Below are positions 1-8,615 of a stretch of 64,000 nt of DNA, one piece after another; within the stretch, counting starts at the first letter, position 1; the number at the start of each line of letters is the position of its first letter. Made by a program: the position numbers and the translations under genes. Source of the DNA: Flavobacterium sp. CS20 (GTDB lineage: Bacteria > Bacteroidota > Bacteroidia > Flavobacteriales > Flavobacteriaceae); contig NZ_CP073015.1 in assembly GCF_018080005.1 (NCBI RefSeq), forward strand, positions 496,001 through 560,000, written 5' to 3'. The notes below the pieces were generated by a model. The model worked only from the letters and a program-made list of their open reading frames with translations. It was not told the origin of the DNA and made no database searches.

Positions 1-357
1 TCTGACAAACACGTCATTGGGGTTAAAAATGTAACTATGAATGAACCTTTCTTTATAGGTCATTTCCCAGGAAAACCAGTTATGCCTGGTGTTTTGCAAG
101 TTGAAGCAATGGCTCAAACTGGTGGAATATTAGCTTTAAGCACCGTTGAAGATCCAGAAAATTATTTGACTTTTTTTATGAAAATGGACAATGTCAAATT
201 CAAACAAAAAGTTGAACCTGGCGATACACTTATTTTTAAATTAGAACTCATATCTCCTATAAGGCGTGGTATTTGTCATATGCAAGGCTATGCTTATGTC
301 AATGGCAAATTGGCTTCTGAAGCTGAGCTTATGGCACAAATCGTTAGACAAAATTAA
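1..357 (+). CDS. fabZ: LpxC/FabZ bifunctional enzyme, C-terminal FabZ part (5' truncated by window edge)
   Basis: The frame is open from base 1, so the gene begins upstream of the window. The visible 118 residues are the end of a hot-dog-fold 3-hydroxyacyl-ACP dehydratase: the signature GHFPGKPVMPGVLQVEAMAQ carries the catalytic His and Glu. In Bacteroidota this domain is usually fused behind LpxC, the deacetylase that commits UDP-3-O-acyl-GlcNAc to lipid A. The fusion cannot be seen here and is inferred from lpxA lying 6 bp downstream. It would dehydrate 3-hydroxyacyl-ACP for fatty acid elongation, balancing membrane phospholipid against lipid A. An isolated fabZ is the alternative. Confidence 0.85.
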   Translation, partial: SDKHVIGVKNVTMNEPFFIGHFPGKPVMPGVLQVEAMAQTGGILALSTVEDPENYLTFFMKMDNVKFKQKVEPGDTLIFKLELISPIRRGICHMQGYAYVNGKLASEAELMAQIVRQN

Positions 358-363
358 TAATTT

Positions 364-1146
364 ATGAATCAACATTTAGCTTATGTTCATCCAGGTGCCA
401 AAATAGCAAAAAATGTAGTTATTGAACCCTTTACTACCATTCACAATAATGTCGTTATTGGCGAAGGAACTTGGATTGGCTCTAACGTAACTATCATGGA
501 AGGAGCAAGAATTGGTAAGAATGTGAGCATTTTTCCTGGAGCTGTTATTTCGGCTATTCCACAAGATAAAAAATTTAATGAAGAAGAAACTATCACAGAA
601 ATTGGTGATGGTACAACTATTCGTGAATGTGTAACTATCAATCGTGGTACTTCTGATCGCAACAAAACCAAAGTAGGTAAAAATTGCTGGATTATACTAT
701 ATTGCCACATTGCACACGATTGTATTGTTGGCGACAATTGTGTGTTTTCTAACAACAGCACCTTAGCTGGTCATATTACCGTTGGCGATTATGTTGTTCT
801 TGCTGGCATGGTCGCTGTTCAGCAATTTTGTAGCATTGGTCAACACGCATTTATCACTGGTGGTTCTTTGGTAAGAAAAGATGTTCCGCCCTATGTCAAA
901 GCCGCTAGAGAGCCTTTATCTTATGTTGGTATCAATTCAGTGGGTTTAAGACGACGTGGATTTGACACCGAAAAAATTAGAGAAATACAAAATATATATC
1001 GAATTTTATACCAGCGTAATTATAATAACACTCAAGCCTTTTCAATCATTGAAGCTGAAATGGAAGCCACGCCTGAGCGAGATGAAATTCTTCAATTTAT
1101 CAAAGATTCTCAACGTGGAATTATGAAAGGTTATTTTTCAAATTGA
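364..1146 (+). CDS. lpxA: acyl-ACP--UDP-N-acetylglucosamine O-acyltransferase LpxA
   Basis: 260 residues, the usual LpxA length. It transfers a 3-hydroxyacyl chain from ACP to the 3-OH of UDP-GlcNAc, the first step of lipid A synthesis in the cytosol. Residues 10-180 are imperfect hexapeptide repeats of a left-handed beta-helix (for example VVIGEG, ARIGKN, CIVGDN). The catalytic His lies in HIAHDC near residue 118. The C-terminal helical domain, about 190-260, contains the typical SVGLRRRGF stretch. It follows the LpxC/FabZ frame by 6 bp and is clearly in the same operon. The ATG follows directly after the upstream stop. Confidence 0.95.
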   Translation: MNQHLAYVHPGAKIAKNVVIEPFTTIHNNVVIGEGTWIGSNVTIMEGARIGKNVSIFPGAVISAIPQDKKFNEEETITEIGDGTTIRECVTINRGTSDRNKTKVGKNCWIILYCHIAHDCIVGDNCVFSNNSTLAGHITVGDYVVLAGMVAVQQFCSIGQHAFITGGSLVRKDVPPYVKAAREPLSYVGINSVGLRRRGFDTEKIREIQNIYRILYQRNYNNTQAFSIIEAEMEATPERDEILQFIKDSQRGIMKGYFSN

Positions 1147-1317
1147 TTGTTTTTTTAGATTTATTTTAAATCCTAAAATTTATATGTATTGAGTAAATAA
1201 TAATAAGTAAATTTGTTTAGAAAATGTTTCCGAAAGGAGAAACTTACTCTTTATCTGATTAAAAAATAAGTTCATATAGAAGTGTTTGTGAAAATTTTTC
1301 TGAAACTTAAGATTGAA

Positions 1318-1390
1318 AACTGAATACTGAGAACTGAACACTGAAAACTGAATACTTAAAACTGAACACTGAAAACTGAATACTGAAAAC
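1318..1390. repeat. heptamer tandem array, unit NACTGAA, about 10.4 copies
   Basis: Ten consecutive 7-bp units fit NACTGAA, with one TACTGAG and one TACTTAA, in the order A,T,A,C,A,T,A,C,A,T. This gives a 28-bp higher-order period. The array ends 6 bp before the efp ATG and so fills its 5' untranslated region. Almost every unit contains TGA, and since 7 is not a multiple of 3 all three plus-strand frames are closed within 21 bp. It lies in the 250-bp gap between lpxA and efp. Confidence 0.9.
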
Positions 1391-1396
1391 AAAACT

Positions 1397-1963
1397 ATGG
1401 CAACAACAAGTGATATTAGAAATGGATTATGCATCAGATATAATCATGATATTTTTAAAATTGTAGAATTTCTTCACGTTAAGCCTGGAAAAGGTCCAGC
1501 TTTCGTAAGAACTAAACTCAAAAGTGTAACCACAGGAAAAGTAATTGACAACACCTTTTCTGCAGGTCACAAAATCGATGAAGTTCGAGTAGAAACCCAT
1601 AAATTTCAATTTTTATACAACGATGGTGAGTTTTACCACTTTATGAATCAAGAAGACTACACTCAGATTAGATTAACAGAAGTCGCTCTTGATATGCCAG
1701 GTTTGCTCAAAGAAGGTGATGTGGTAACAGTTCTCATCAACACAGAAGATAATGAGCCGTTGTCTGTTGAAATGCCACCACACGTCATTATGGAAGTAAC
1801 TCAAACTGAACCTGGTGTTAAGGGCAATACTGCAACAAACGCAACCAAACCTGCAACTGTAGAAACCGGTCACGAAGTCAATGTTCCTCTATTCATTAAT
1901 GAAGGTGATAAGATTAAAATTGAAACCGAAAAAGGAACCTATAAGGAACGTATAAAAGAATAG
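1397..1963 (+). CDS. efp: elongation factor P
   Basis: 188 residues, the standard EF-P length. It binds ribosomes stalled on polyproline between the P and E sites and stimulates peptide bond formation. Three beta-barrel domains are recognisable: a KOW-like N-terminal domain (1-64) with the tip loop VKPGKGPAF and Lys32 at the position modified in other EF-Ps, then two OB domains, ending in the typical GDKIKIETEKGTYKERIKE-type tail. No lysyl modification genes are seen here. Its ATG follows a heptamer repeat array that may influence expression. The lpxD-like gene starts 3 bp after its stop, so the two are probably co-transcribed. Confidence 0.96.
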   Translation: MATTSDIRNGLCIRYNHDIFKIVEFLHVKPGKGPAFVRTKLKSVTTGKVIDNTFSAGHKIDEVRVETHKFQFLYNDGEFYHFMNQEDYTQIRLTEVALDMPGLLKEGDVVTVLINTEDNEPLSVEMPPHVIMEVTQTEPGVKGNTATNATKPATVETGHEVNVPLFINEGDKIKIETEKGTYKERIKE

Positions 1964-1966
1964 ATC

Positions 1967-2851
1967 TTGCAGTTTCCCAAAACATATACTCTAAAACAAA
2001 TTGCTGACATCATCAAGGCAAAACCCATTGGCAACGATGATTTTGAGATTACTGGCATGAACGAAATTCATGTTATCAATTCAGGTGAAATTGTATTTGT
2101 TGACCACCCAAAATACTACGACAAAGCTTTACAATCTAAAGCCAGTGTCATTTTGATCAACAAAGAAGTGGAATGCCCAGATGGCAAAGCTCTATTGATT
2201 TCTGACGACCCGTTTAGAGATTTTAACAAGCTTACAGATTATTTTAACCGTTTTGAAAAATCAAATCAAAACATTAGCGATTCAGCTATTATCGGCAAAA
2301 ACACAATCATTCAACCTCAAGTTTTTATTGGGCACAATGTTAAAATAGGTAAAAACTGTATTATTCATCCCAATACTTGTCTTTATGATGGTGTTGAAAT
2401 TGGTGATAATGTGATTTTGCACTCGGGAGTTGTTTTAGGTGCTGATGCATTTTACTACAAAAACCGACAAACCCATCACGACAAGCTCAAATCTGGTGGT
2501 AGCGTTATCATAGAAGATGATGTTGAACTCGGTGCTAATACAACCATTGACAAAGGCGTAACAGCAAACACCATTATCAAAAAAGGAACAAAAATTGACA
2601 ATCAAGTCCAAATTGGTCACGATACTATTGTTGGCGAGCGTTGCATCATCGTCGCACAAGTCGGAATTGCAGGTTGTGTTGTAGTTGAAGATGAGGTGAC
2701 TATTTGGGGACAAGTTGGCATTGCCAGTGGTTTGAAAATTGGTAAAAAATCAATCATATTAGCCACTTCTGGAATCAGTAAAGATTGCGAGCCAGGCAAA
2801 ACCTATTTTGGATCGCCTGCAGCTGATATCAGAAAAAATACAGAGAATTAG
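1967..2851 (+). CDS. UDP-3-O-acylglucosamine N-acyltransferase family protein (LpxD-like)
   Basis: 294 residues. The N-terminal domain (about 1-95) is the uridine-binding module of LpxD. From about 105 on there are hexapeptide repeats of a left-handed beta-helix (SAIIGK, VFIGHN, VKIGKN, IIHPNT). QIGHDTIVG carries the predicted catalytic His. The family adds the N-linked acyl chain of lipid A. Flavobacteria commonly keep one lpxD upstream of lpxC/fabZ and a second homologue here after efp, so this is probably the paralogue. At 294 it is shorter than canonical LpxD (about 340). The start is TTG at 1967, 3 bp after the efp stop; no upstream ATG is possible. Confidence 0.85.
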   Translation: MQFPKTYTLKQIADIIKAKPIGNDDFEITGMNEIHVINSGEIVFVDHPKYYDKALQSKASVILINKEVECPDGKALLISDDPFRDFNKLTDYFNRFEKSNQNISDSAIIGKNTIIQPQVFIGHNVKIGKNCIIHPNTCLYDGVEIGDNVILHSGVVLGADAFYYKNRQTHHDKLKSGGSVIIEDDVELGANTTIDKGVTANTIIKKGTKIDNQVQIGHDTIVGERCIIVAQVGIAGCVVVEDEVTIWGQVGIASGLKIGKKSIILATSGISKDCEPGKTYFGSPAADIRKNTEN

Positions 2852-2906
2852 CTTCTCTAAGTCGCTTACCTGATGTGCTATCAAAACTCAAAAAATTAAT
2901 TTAAAT

Positions 2907-3305
2907 ATGTCTTATAAAGAGATAGTAACTCATTTTTTATATTCAGATTATTATAAAGACAAAAATGTATTTAAAGATTATATTCATCCAAAATTAGAAT
3001 TGAATTGGAACAGTAGCGATGGGTTTTTGAAACTCGATTTTGATGGTTTTTTTGAAATGGTTCAAAATATGGGAAAAACCTTTACAGTCTTAACCCCAGA
3101 ATTTAGTCATATTTTTGCAGAAAACAACAAAGTTTGCGTGCGTTTCACCTATCATGTAGAAACTTTAGAACATGAAGAAAACTTACCTCTTGCTCACTTT
3201 ATGAGTATTTGGGAAATTGAAGATGATAAAATCCGAAAAGGCTTTATAATGAGCCAAGTCGCAGACGATAGTGTAGATAATATTTTCTCTTATATCGAAA
3301 ATTAA
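2907..3305 (+). CDS. nuclear transport factor 2 (SnoaL-like) family protein
   Basis: 132 residues with no signal peptide. The helical start followed by alternating aromatic beta-strands (FTVLTPEFSHIFAENNKVCVRFTYHV, cut here) and a final MSIWEIEDDKIRKGF strand is typical of the NTF2/SnoaL cone fold, which often binds small hydrophobic ligands. No catalytic residues can be assigned. It sits between the lpxD-like gene and sucD with about 55-80 bp on each side and is probably transcribed alone or as the end of the lpx operon. The specific function is unknown. Confidence 0.65.
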   Translation: MSYKEIVTHFLYSDYYKDKNVFKDYIHPKLELNWNSSDGFLKLDFDGFFEMVQNMGKTFTVLTPEFSHIFAENNKVCVRFTYHVETLEHEENLPLAHFMSIWEIEDDKIRKGFIMSQVADDSVDNIFSYIEN

Positions 3306-3334
3306 ATTTTGTATCCTAAAAGACACTTAATAAC

Positions 3335-3365
3335 TTTAAGATATCATCAAAAAAAATTACTTTTG
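3335..3365 (+). promoter_or_regulatory. candidate Bacteroidota-type promoter of sucD
   Basis: TACTTTTG at 3358-3365 matches the -7 consensus TAnnTTTG, and a TTT-containing element sits 20 bp upstream at the -33 position. It lies 20 bp before the sucD ATG. The -33 match is weak. Confidence 0.5.
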
Positions 3366-3385
3366 CCTAAATTCAAAATAAGATT

Positions 3386-4261
3386 ATGAGCGTTTTAGTC
3401 AACAAGAATTCAAAAATTATTGTTCAAGGATTTACTGGTAGTGAAGGCACTTTTCACGCCGAACAAATGATTGAATACGGCACCAATATTGTAGGTGGTG
3501 TAACTCCAGGAAAAGGAGGCACAACCCATCTGGGAAAACCCGTATTCAATACAGTTGAAGAAGCTGTAAAAGAAGTTTCTGCTGATACCACTATCATCTT
3601 TGTACCACCAGCTTTTGCTGCAGATGCTATTATGGAAGTCGCTGATGCTGGCATAAAGGTGATCATTACCATCACAGAAGGTATTCCGGTTGCTGATATG
3701 ATAAAGGTTTCAAACTATATCAAAAATAGAGATTGTAGATTGATTGGTCCTAACTGTCCAGGTGTGATTACGCCAGGTGAAGCCAAAGTTGGTATCATGC
3801 CAGGTTTTGTTTTCAAAAAAGGTAAAGTTGGTATTGTTTCAAAATCAGGAACTTTAACCTACGAAGTCGCCGACCAAGTCGTAAAAGAAGGTTTAGGCAT
3901 AACAACAGCCATAGGAATTGGCGGTGACCCAATTATAGGAACAACCACAAAAGAAGCCATAGAACTCCTCGTGAACGATTCAGACACCGAATGTGTTGTG
4001 ATGATAGGCGAAATTGGCGGACAATTAGAAGCTGAAGCGACTAAATGGTATAAAAATAGCGGAAGCAAAAAACCAGTTGTAGGTTTCATAGCTGGAGAAA
4101 CTGCACCTGCTGGACGAACTATGGGTCATGCTGGAGCAATAGTCGGTGGAAGTGAAGACACCGCTCAAGCTAAAAAGAAAATCTTAAAAGAAAGCGGCAT
4201 TCACGTTGTAGATTCGCCTGCTGAAATTGGCAAAAAAGTTAAAGAAGTTTTGTCGGCTTAG
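3386..4261 (+). CDS. sucD: succinate--CoA ligase (ADP/GDP-forming) subunit alpha
   Basis: 291 residues, full length. With SucB it interconverts succinyl-CoA and succinate with substrate-level phosphorylation in the TCA cycle. The N-terminal Rossmann CoA-binding domain begins VNKNSKIIVQGFTGSEGTFH, and the conserved GPNCPGVITPGE segment lies near residue 124. The phosphohistidine loop is TMGHAGAIVGG near residue 248. sucB is not in this window. The upstream gap contains a plausible TAnnTTTG promoter, and the downstream gap holds one copy of a dispersed repeat with no clear terminator. Confidence 0.97.
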   Translation: MSVLVNKNSKIIVQGFTGSEGTFHAEQMIEYGTNIVGGVTPGKGGTTHLGKPVFNTVEEAVKEVSADTTIIFVPPAFAADAIMEVADAGIKVIITITEGIPVADMIKVSNYIKNRDCRLIGPNCPGVITPGEAKVGIMPGFVFKKGKVGIVSKSGTLTYEVADQVVKEGLGITTAIGIGGDPIIGTTTKEAIELLVNDSDTECVVMIGEIGGQLEAEATKWYKNSGSKKPVVGFIAGETAPAGRTMGHAGAIVGGSEDTAQAKKKILKESGIHVVDSPAEIGKKVKEVLSA

Positions 4262-4321
4262 AAATGAGATATTGAGCTGATAAATGTGTTTTTTAGATTT
4301 TTGACAAAAGTCTGCTATATG

Positions 4322-4454
4322 TAATCCCTCAAACTCATAAAAACTTTAGTCCCTCGGCTAACGTAAAATGAGTAAATTTTGGATTGAAAGTTGAAACTTC
4401 AAATAAAATATAAATGATTGATTTATAGTGGTATAATTTTAGGTTAGTCAGAAT
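4322..4454. repeat. dispersed intergenic repeat, copy A
   Basis: This 133-bp stretch aligns over its whole length with 31321-31454. By eye there are 13 substitutions and one single-base indel, about 90% identity, and 12 of the 13 substitutions are transitions. The copy lies between convergent sucD and an alpha/beta hydrolase gene. Near its 3' end TTGATT and AGTCAG can pair as a hairpin using two G-U pairs. No open frame runs through it. Confidence 0.85.
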
Positions 4455-4508
4455 GGTAAAAAATTTGAAATCGGTATTTCACTAAATACTATTAGACAAT
4501 ACAAATAT

Positions 4509-5507
4509 CTACTTTTTTAAAAAATCAGTCAAGGGTTTTATAAATCTATCAAAAGACTCTATATGAGGCAAATGACCAATGTTTTCCAATTCTATTAAGG
4601 TTGAGTTTGGTATAGCTTTATGAGTTTTCTTCCCTAATTTATTGTAAAGCCCCATTTTTGATTGAGTTTCTTTCGGAGCTCTTCCTCTGCCTATAGCTGT
4701 CCTGTCGCGTGTACCGATGATAAGCAGTGTCGGGCATTTAAGGTTTTTGAATTCATACACTACGGGCTGGGTAAAAATCATATCCATAGTCAGGGTCGCA
4801 TTCCAAGCGACGATAGGATAATCTTTGTGCATTGTCCAACCCGCCAATAGGTTAAGCCAACGGTCATATTGAGGCTTCCAAGTATTGTCATAATAATATT
4901 TCATCTGATAGTTGCGATAGCTTTCTACTGTGTTTTTCAATTCACTTTGATAGTTAGCGTCAATGGTTTGATAGCTTGTCAGAACTTTGTAATCCTCCAG
5001 ACCGATTGGGTTTTCTAGGATGAGCTTTTCTGTCATTTCAGGATAAGATAATGCAAACCTTGTGGCAAGCATTCCACCCATTGAATGTCCTAATACATTA
5101 ATTTTATTGATTTTTAGACTATCGAGTATAGATTTGGTATTATGAGCCAACTGCTGAAAACTATATTGGTAGTATTCAGGTTTGGTGGATTTTCCAAAGC
5201 CAATTTGGTCAGCTGCGATTACACGAAAACCTTCATTTCTCAGTGCTTTTATAGTTTGCTCCCAATAAGCGATACTGAAATTTTTACCGTGCATGAGCAG
5301 TGCGGTTTTTCCATTAGCATTTGATGATGGTAAGACATCTACATAAGCCATTCTTAGATTTTGCCCTTGCGATTTAAACGTATGAAACTTGACATCAAAA
5401 GGGTATTTTACAGTCGTAAGGTCTTTATCCAACGCTACTAACGTATCTTGAGAGTAGCATGAAAAAAATGAGGTAATCACTAACAATATTAAGATGTTTG
5501 TTTTCAT
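4509..5507 (-). CDS. alpha/beta-fold hydrolase, secreted or lipoprotein
   Basis: 332 residues. The N-terminus is a hydrophobic signal (MKTNILILLVITSFFSCYSQ); SFFSC could be a lipobox, so it may be a lipoprotein facing the periplasm. The nucleophile elbow is GHSMGG near residue 141, a strand ends in LLIIGTRDRT that may supply the acid, and IENIGHLPHIE near residue 313 supplies the His. It resembles the epoxide hydrolase/haloperoxidase branch of the alpha/beta hydrolases. The substrate is unknown. It stands alone, convergent with sucD and followed upstream by a 361-bp gene-free stretch. Confidence 0.85.
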   Translation of the reverse strand: MKTNILILLVITSFFSCYSQDTLVALDKDLTTVKYPFDVKFHTFKSQGQNLRMAYVDVLPSSNANGKTALLMHGKNFSIAYWEQTIKALRNEGFRVIAADQIGFGKSTKPEYYQYSFQQLAHNTKSILDSLKINKINVLGHSMGGMLATRFALSYPEMTEKLILENPIGLEDYKVLTSYQTIDANYQSELKNTVESYRNYQMKYYYDNTWKPQYDRWLNLLAGWTMHKDYPIVAWNATLTMDMIFTQPVVYEFKNLKCPTLLIIGTRDRTAIGRGRAPKETQSKMGLYNKLGKKTHKAIPNSTLIELENIGHLPHIESFDRFIKPLTDFLKK

Positions 5508-5868
5508 ATTCAGTTTTTTATATTAGGAATAATCGGTTATTTTAATGTTTCAGACTGAGGCGAAATTTAAAATTATATATTGAACAAAATGTTATATTAT
5601 ATACATTTACCTATATCTAATCAATTTCACTTTGCAATAGACTAAAGTTTATTAAGAGTATAAGGGAAATACGCACTATATATTTTTGTTTATCATCATT
5701 GATGTTCATAAAATCAACACTTTTATTTGTATTTGTGTTTGTAAAGTTAAAAAAAATCTTAACCTTTAAAGATTATAAAATCAGAAATAGGTGAAATATC
5801 AAATAATTGTTTTATCAAAGTTATTTATTGAAATTGGCATACCTAGAAGAAGTTAAAAATTCATTGTT
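5508..5868. other. 361-bp gene-free stretch
   Basis: This very AT-rich stretch separates the hydrolase start from the end of the M48 protease gene. I see no open frame with protein-like composition, no strong inverted repeat and no match to the dispersed repeat. The promoter of the hydrolase gene should lie here but no convincing TAnnTTTG with a -33 partner could be picked. Confidence 0.4.
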
Positions 5869-7110
5869 CTATCTATTAGAATCTTCTAAGTTTTGAATTC
5901 TCTGAAGTAAACTGGGATGAGAGTAATTAAATTTAACGTATAAAGGATGTGGCGTAAGATTGCTTAAACTTTTTCCAGATAATTTTTTTAAACCACTTAT
6001 CAAATACTCGTGGTTGAAAGTGGTTTTTACATAATTATCAGCTTGGTATTCAAAACGTCTTGATAAAGAATTGACAAGCAGACCTGTAAGTGTAGATATT
6101 GGCGTATAAAGTATGCCAAAAGCAACTAAACCAATATGAAAACTAGGCTTATCTACACCAAGAGCTTGAGAAAGCATAGGGTTACCAACAAGTAGAGACA
6201 ACAACCACAAAGTTATACCAGTGGTAACTATTGACAAGCTGAGGTTATACAAAATATGTTTGTGTTTATAATGACCGACTTCATGAGCCAAAACAGCAAC
6301 AATTTCGTCTTCATTCAAGTCATTGATAAGCGTATCGTATAGCGTAATGCGTTTTTGAGACCCAAACCCAGAAAAATAGGCGTTGGCTTTGGTACTTCGT
6401 TTTGAACCATCTATAACGTAAATATTATCAAGCTTAAACCCAACTTTACTTGCATAAGCTTCTATTTTGTCTCTCAACGAACCTTTTTCTAACGGGGTTT
6501 GATTGTTGAATAGAGGAACAATGAGTTTGGCGTAAAACATATTCATAATTATGCTGAAAACGCTTATTAATAACCAGGCATAAATCCAAAATGTCTCGGG
6601 AAATTTTTGATAAAACCAAATGATAAGACTCAATAAAACACCACCAAGAATAGCACCGAGAAACAAGCCTTTAAATTTATCTAACCAAAAGGTTTTTGGG
6701 GTTGTTTTATTAAAACCAAAACGTTCTTCTATAACAAAAGTAGCATAGTAGCTAAAAGGGGTTGACAAAATATCGATAGCTAACATTAAAATACCAAAAA
6801 AGACTAAGACCACCAAGATAGGTTGCGTGACCAAATTGCGAGCAATTTCATCTACAAAAGCAAAGCCATCAAATATTAGAAATAAAACAAGTGCTAGAAA
6901 AGAAATCCAACTGTTGATTTGACTAAACCTATTTTTTTGGGTTTTATAATTTTGAGATTTTTGATATTCATCGGCATTATAAATATCATTTAGTGGCTCG
7001 GGAATAGGGTCATTGAAATGCTTTGTGTTGAGATAATCTAAAACTTGTTCTATGACAAAATCAATCACAATAATGCTTAAAATTAAATAAAAAAGCAATT
7101 GTGCAGTCAT
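5869..7110 (-). CDS. M48 family metalloprotease (Ste24/CAAX-protease-like)
   Basis: 413 residues with an N-terminal transmembrane start and several further membrane segments (about 65-100, 145-195, 285-335). The zinc-binding motif HEVGHYKH lies near residue 278, and a glutamate in RRFEYQADNYV near residue 352 is the expected third ligand, as in Ste24-type integral membrane endopeptidases. In bacteria these degrade membrane or misfolded periplasmic proteins; prenyl processing is not expected. ribH starts just upstream with a 5-bp gap, so the TPR gene, ribH and this gene form one minus-strand operon. Confidence 0.9.
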   Translation of the reverse strand: MTAQLLFYLILSIIVIDFVIEQVLDYLNTKHFNDPIPEPLNDIYNADEYQKSQNYKTQKNRFSQINSWISFLALVLFLIFDGFAFVDEIARNLVTQPILVVLVFFGILMLAIDILSTPFSYYATFVIEERFGFNKTTPKTFWLDKFKGLFLGAILGGVLLSLIIWFYQKFPETFWIYAWLLISVFSIIMNMFYAKLIVPLFNNQTPLEKGSLRDKIEAYASKVGFKLDNIYVIDGSKRSTKANAYFSGFGSQKRITLYDTLINDLNEDEIVAVLAHEVGHYKHKHILYNLSLSIVTTGITLWLLSLLVGNPMLSQALGVDKPSFHIGLVAFGILYTPISTLTGLLVNSLSRRFEYQADNYVKTTFNHEYLISGLKKLSGKSLSNLTPHPLYVKFNYSHPSLLQRIQNLEDSNR

Positions 7111-7115
7111 AATAA

Positions 7116-7622
7116 TTAAGGTTTATAAAATTTAGCGTTTTCGCGAAACCGAGCCATTTTAATCGCAGATATTGCGACTTCAACACCTTTGTTTCCATGT
7201 TTTCCGCCCGAACGGTCTATAGATTGTTGTTTGTTATGATCTGTTAATACACAGAAAATAATCGGAATATCCTGTAATACATTGAGTTGGGCTATGCCGT
7301 TGGTAACGCCATGACATACAAAGTCAAAATGTTTGGTTTCTCCTTGAATCACAGAACCAATTACAATAATGGCATCTAACATATCAAAACTTTCTGAAAG
7401 TTTTTTGGCTCCATATACGAGTTCAAAACTTCCTGGAACATTCCATCTTATGATATTTTCTTTAGAGACGCCGTTTTTTATCAATACATCAAAAGCCCCT
7501 TGAAAAAGATTTTCAGTAATCTCTGCATTCCATTCAGATACAACTAGACCAAATTTAAATTTTTTAGCATCTGAAATCTCATCGGCATTATAATTAGAGA
7601 GATTTTTACCTTGAGTAGCCAT
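7116..7622 (-). CDS. ribH: 6,7-dimethyl-8-ribityllumazine synthase
   Basis: 168 residues. It condenses 5-amino-6-ribitylamino-uracil with dihydroxybutanone phosphate, the penultimate riboflavin step, and normally assembles into pentamers or 60-mers. Recognisable elements are VSEWNAEI (substrate loop), VPGSFELV, GSVIQGETKHFDFV (phosphate loop) and CVLTDHNKQQ with the catalytic His region. About 12 residues precede the conserved core, usual for flavobacterial RibH. It is tightly spaced in the operon with the TPR protein upstream (3-bp gap) and the M48 protease downstream. Confidence 0.96.
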   Translation of the reverse strand: MATQGKNLSNYNADEISDAKKFKFGLVVSEWNAEITENLFQGAFDVLIKNGVSKENIIRWNVPGSFELVYGAKKLSESFDMLDAIIVIGSVIQGETKHFDFVCHGVTNGIAQLNVLQDIPIIFCVLTDHNKQQSIDRSGGKHGNKGVEVAISAIKMARFRENAKFYKP

Positions 7623-7625
7623 AAT

Positions 7626-8402
7626 TTAAAATTTCATGCCCATTGCTTTGCCAAGGTAAGGCTTTAGTTTTTTAGCTTCTTCAGATTCGGGATATTGTTT
7701 TTCAATACGTTCTAAAAATTCAATAGCCTTATCAGGGTTTTTAAGTTCCATAGCCGTAATTGCGACTTTAAATAAGTATTTTGGCGTTGTGTAGTTATTG
7801 TCTCTATGATTTGTCGCTTTTTTATAATATTCAAAAGCATCTTCAAGCTGTTCAAGTTGTAAAAATGCATCGCCAATAGCACCTAAAGCAAATGTGCTTA
7901 TCATCTCATCCTCAGCTTTAAAATCTTGAAGATAATCAATAGCATTTTTATAATCACCAATGTTGAGATATGATATACCAGCATAATAATTAGCAAGATT
8001 ACCAGCCTTTGTCGAGCTGTATTCTTTAGCGATATCTACAAACCCAAATTTCCCATGAGCACCATTGATGGCAAGGCTAAATAATGAGTCTCTTGCTTTG
8101 GGTTTATTGGTTTCTAGAGCCAAACTAAAATAGTTTTGAGATTGACTCAATTCATTAGAAGCTTCTTCTTGCTGAGGTTTTAAAATAAATCTGTTGTATC
8201 CAAGATAACCTAACACAACTATTATTACAACTATTATTATACCAACAATAATATTTTGGTATTTAGAGACAAACTGTTCCGTTTTTGATGCACTTTCATC
8301 AAGGGTATTAAATACTCCTGCCGTTGTAGATTCTTCTTCTATTTTGTCTTCTTTCTCTTTCTTAGTTTTAGGTTTACCACCTCGTTTTTGATATGTTGCC
8401 AT
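7626..8402 (-). CDS. tetratricopeptide repeat protein with one membrane anchor
   Basis: 258 residues. A lysine/glutamate-rich cytosolic head (1-45) is followed by one transmembrane helix (about 50-70, IIVGIIIVVIIVVLGYLGY) and a soluble domain of TPR-like helix pairs (LANYYAGISYLNIGDYKNAI and ALGAIGDAFLQLEQLEDAF segments). The layout resembles the YfgM/BamD-like periplasmic TPR proteins that assist envelope protein assembly, but similarity to YfgM is an inference. It is the first gene of the TPR-ribH-M48 operon; a TATTTTTG element lies just upstream. Confidence 0.8.
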   Translation of the reverse strand: MATYQKRGGKPKTKKEKEDKIEEESTTAGVFNTLDESASKTEQFVSKYQNIIVGIIIVVIIVVLGYLGYNRFILKPQQEEASNELSQSQNYFSLALETNKPKARDSLFSLAINGAHGKFGFVDIAKEYSSTKAGNLANYYAGISYLNIGDYKNAIDYLQDFKAEDEMISTFALGAIGDAFLQLEQLEDAFEYYKKATNHRDNNYTTPKYLFKVAITAMELKNPDKAIEFLERIEKQYPESEEAKKLKPYLGKAMGMKF

Positions 8403-8423
8403 TTCTAAAATTTATTCAATTGG

Positions 8424-8431
8424 CAAAAATA
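8424..8431 (-). promoter_or_regulatory. candidate -7 element for the TPR-ribH-M48 operon
   Basis: On the minus strand this reads TATTTTTG, matching TAnnTTTG, 22 bp upstream of the TPR gene ATG. No TTG was found at the right spacing for the -33 element, so support is limited to the -7 box. Confidence 0.4.
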
Positions 8432-8582
8432 TAATTTTTATTGTTATTTGAGCTTAAAATATCAAAAATGAATGTTTTATTTATCCTGGTTCTTTTAAAC
8501 CAAAATCGTTTGGAAGTGGAATTAAAGAAACTTGAATTCAATAAATAAAAACTTAAAACCTTTTCAAAATAAAATAAATTCA

Positions 8583-8590
8583 TATATTTG
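8583..8590 (+). promoter_or_regulatory. candidate -7 element for rpsU
   Basis: TATATTTG fits the Bacteroidota -7 consensus TAnnTTTG and ends 25 bp before the rpsU ATG. A T-rich TTTTC sits about 20 bp upstream at the -33 position instead of a clear TTG. Confidence 0.5.
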
Positions 8591-8615
8591 CAACTCAAAA
8601 ATTTAGAGCAAACTT

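Noticed and set aside
1318..1390. Possible CRISPR array
   Set aside because: Units are 7 bp with no spacers; it is a simple tandem repeat. No cas genes in the window.
1180..1434. Minus-strand frame of 84 codons through the heptamer array
   Set aside because: It is open only because the repeat lacks stops on that strand (repeating FSVFS-type peptide); low complexity and overlapping the efp start.
1397..1963. Idea that the deoxyhypusine synthase-like enzyme modifies EF-P Lys32
   Set aside because: EF-P lacks the eIF5A hypusine loop sequence, the genes are 47 kb apart, and bacterial DHS homologues are tied to polyamines. Kept only as a remote possibility.
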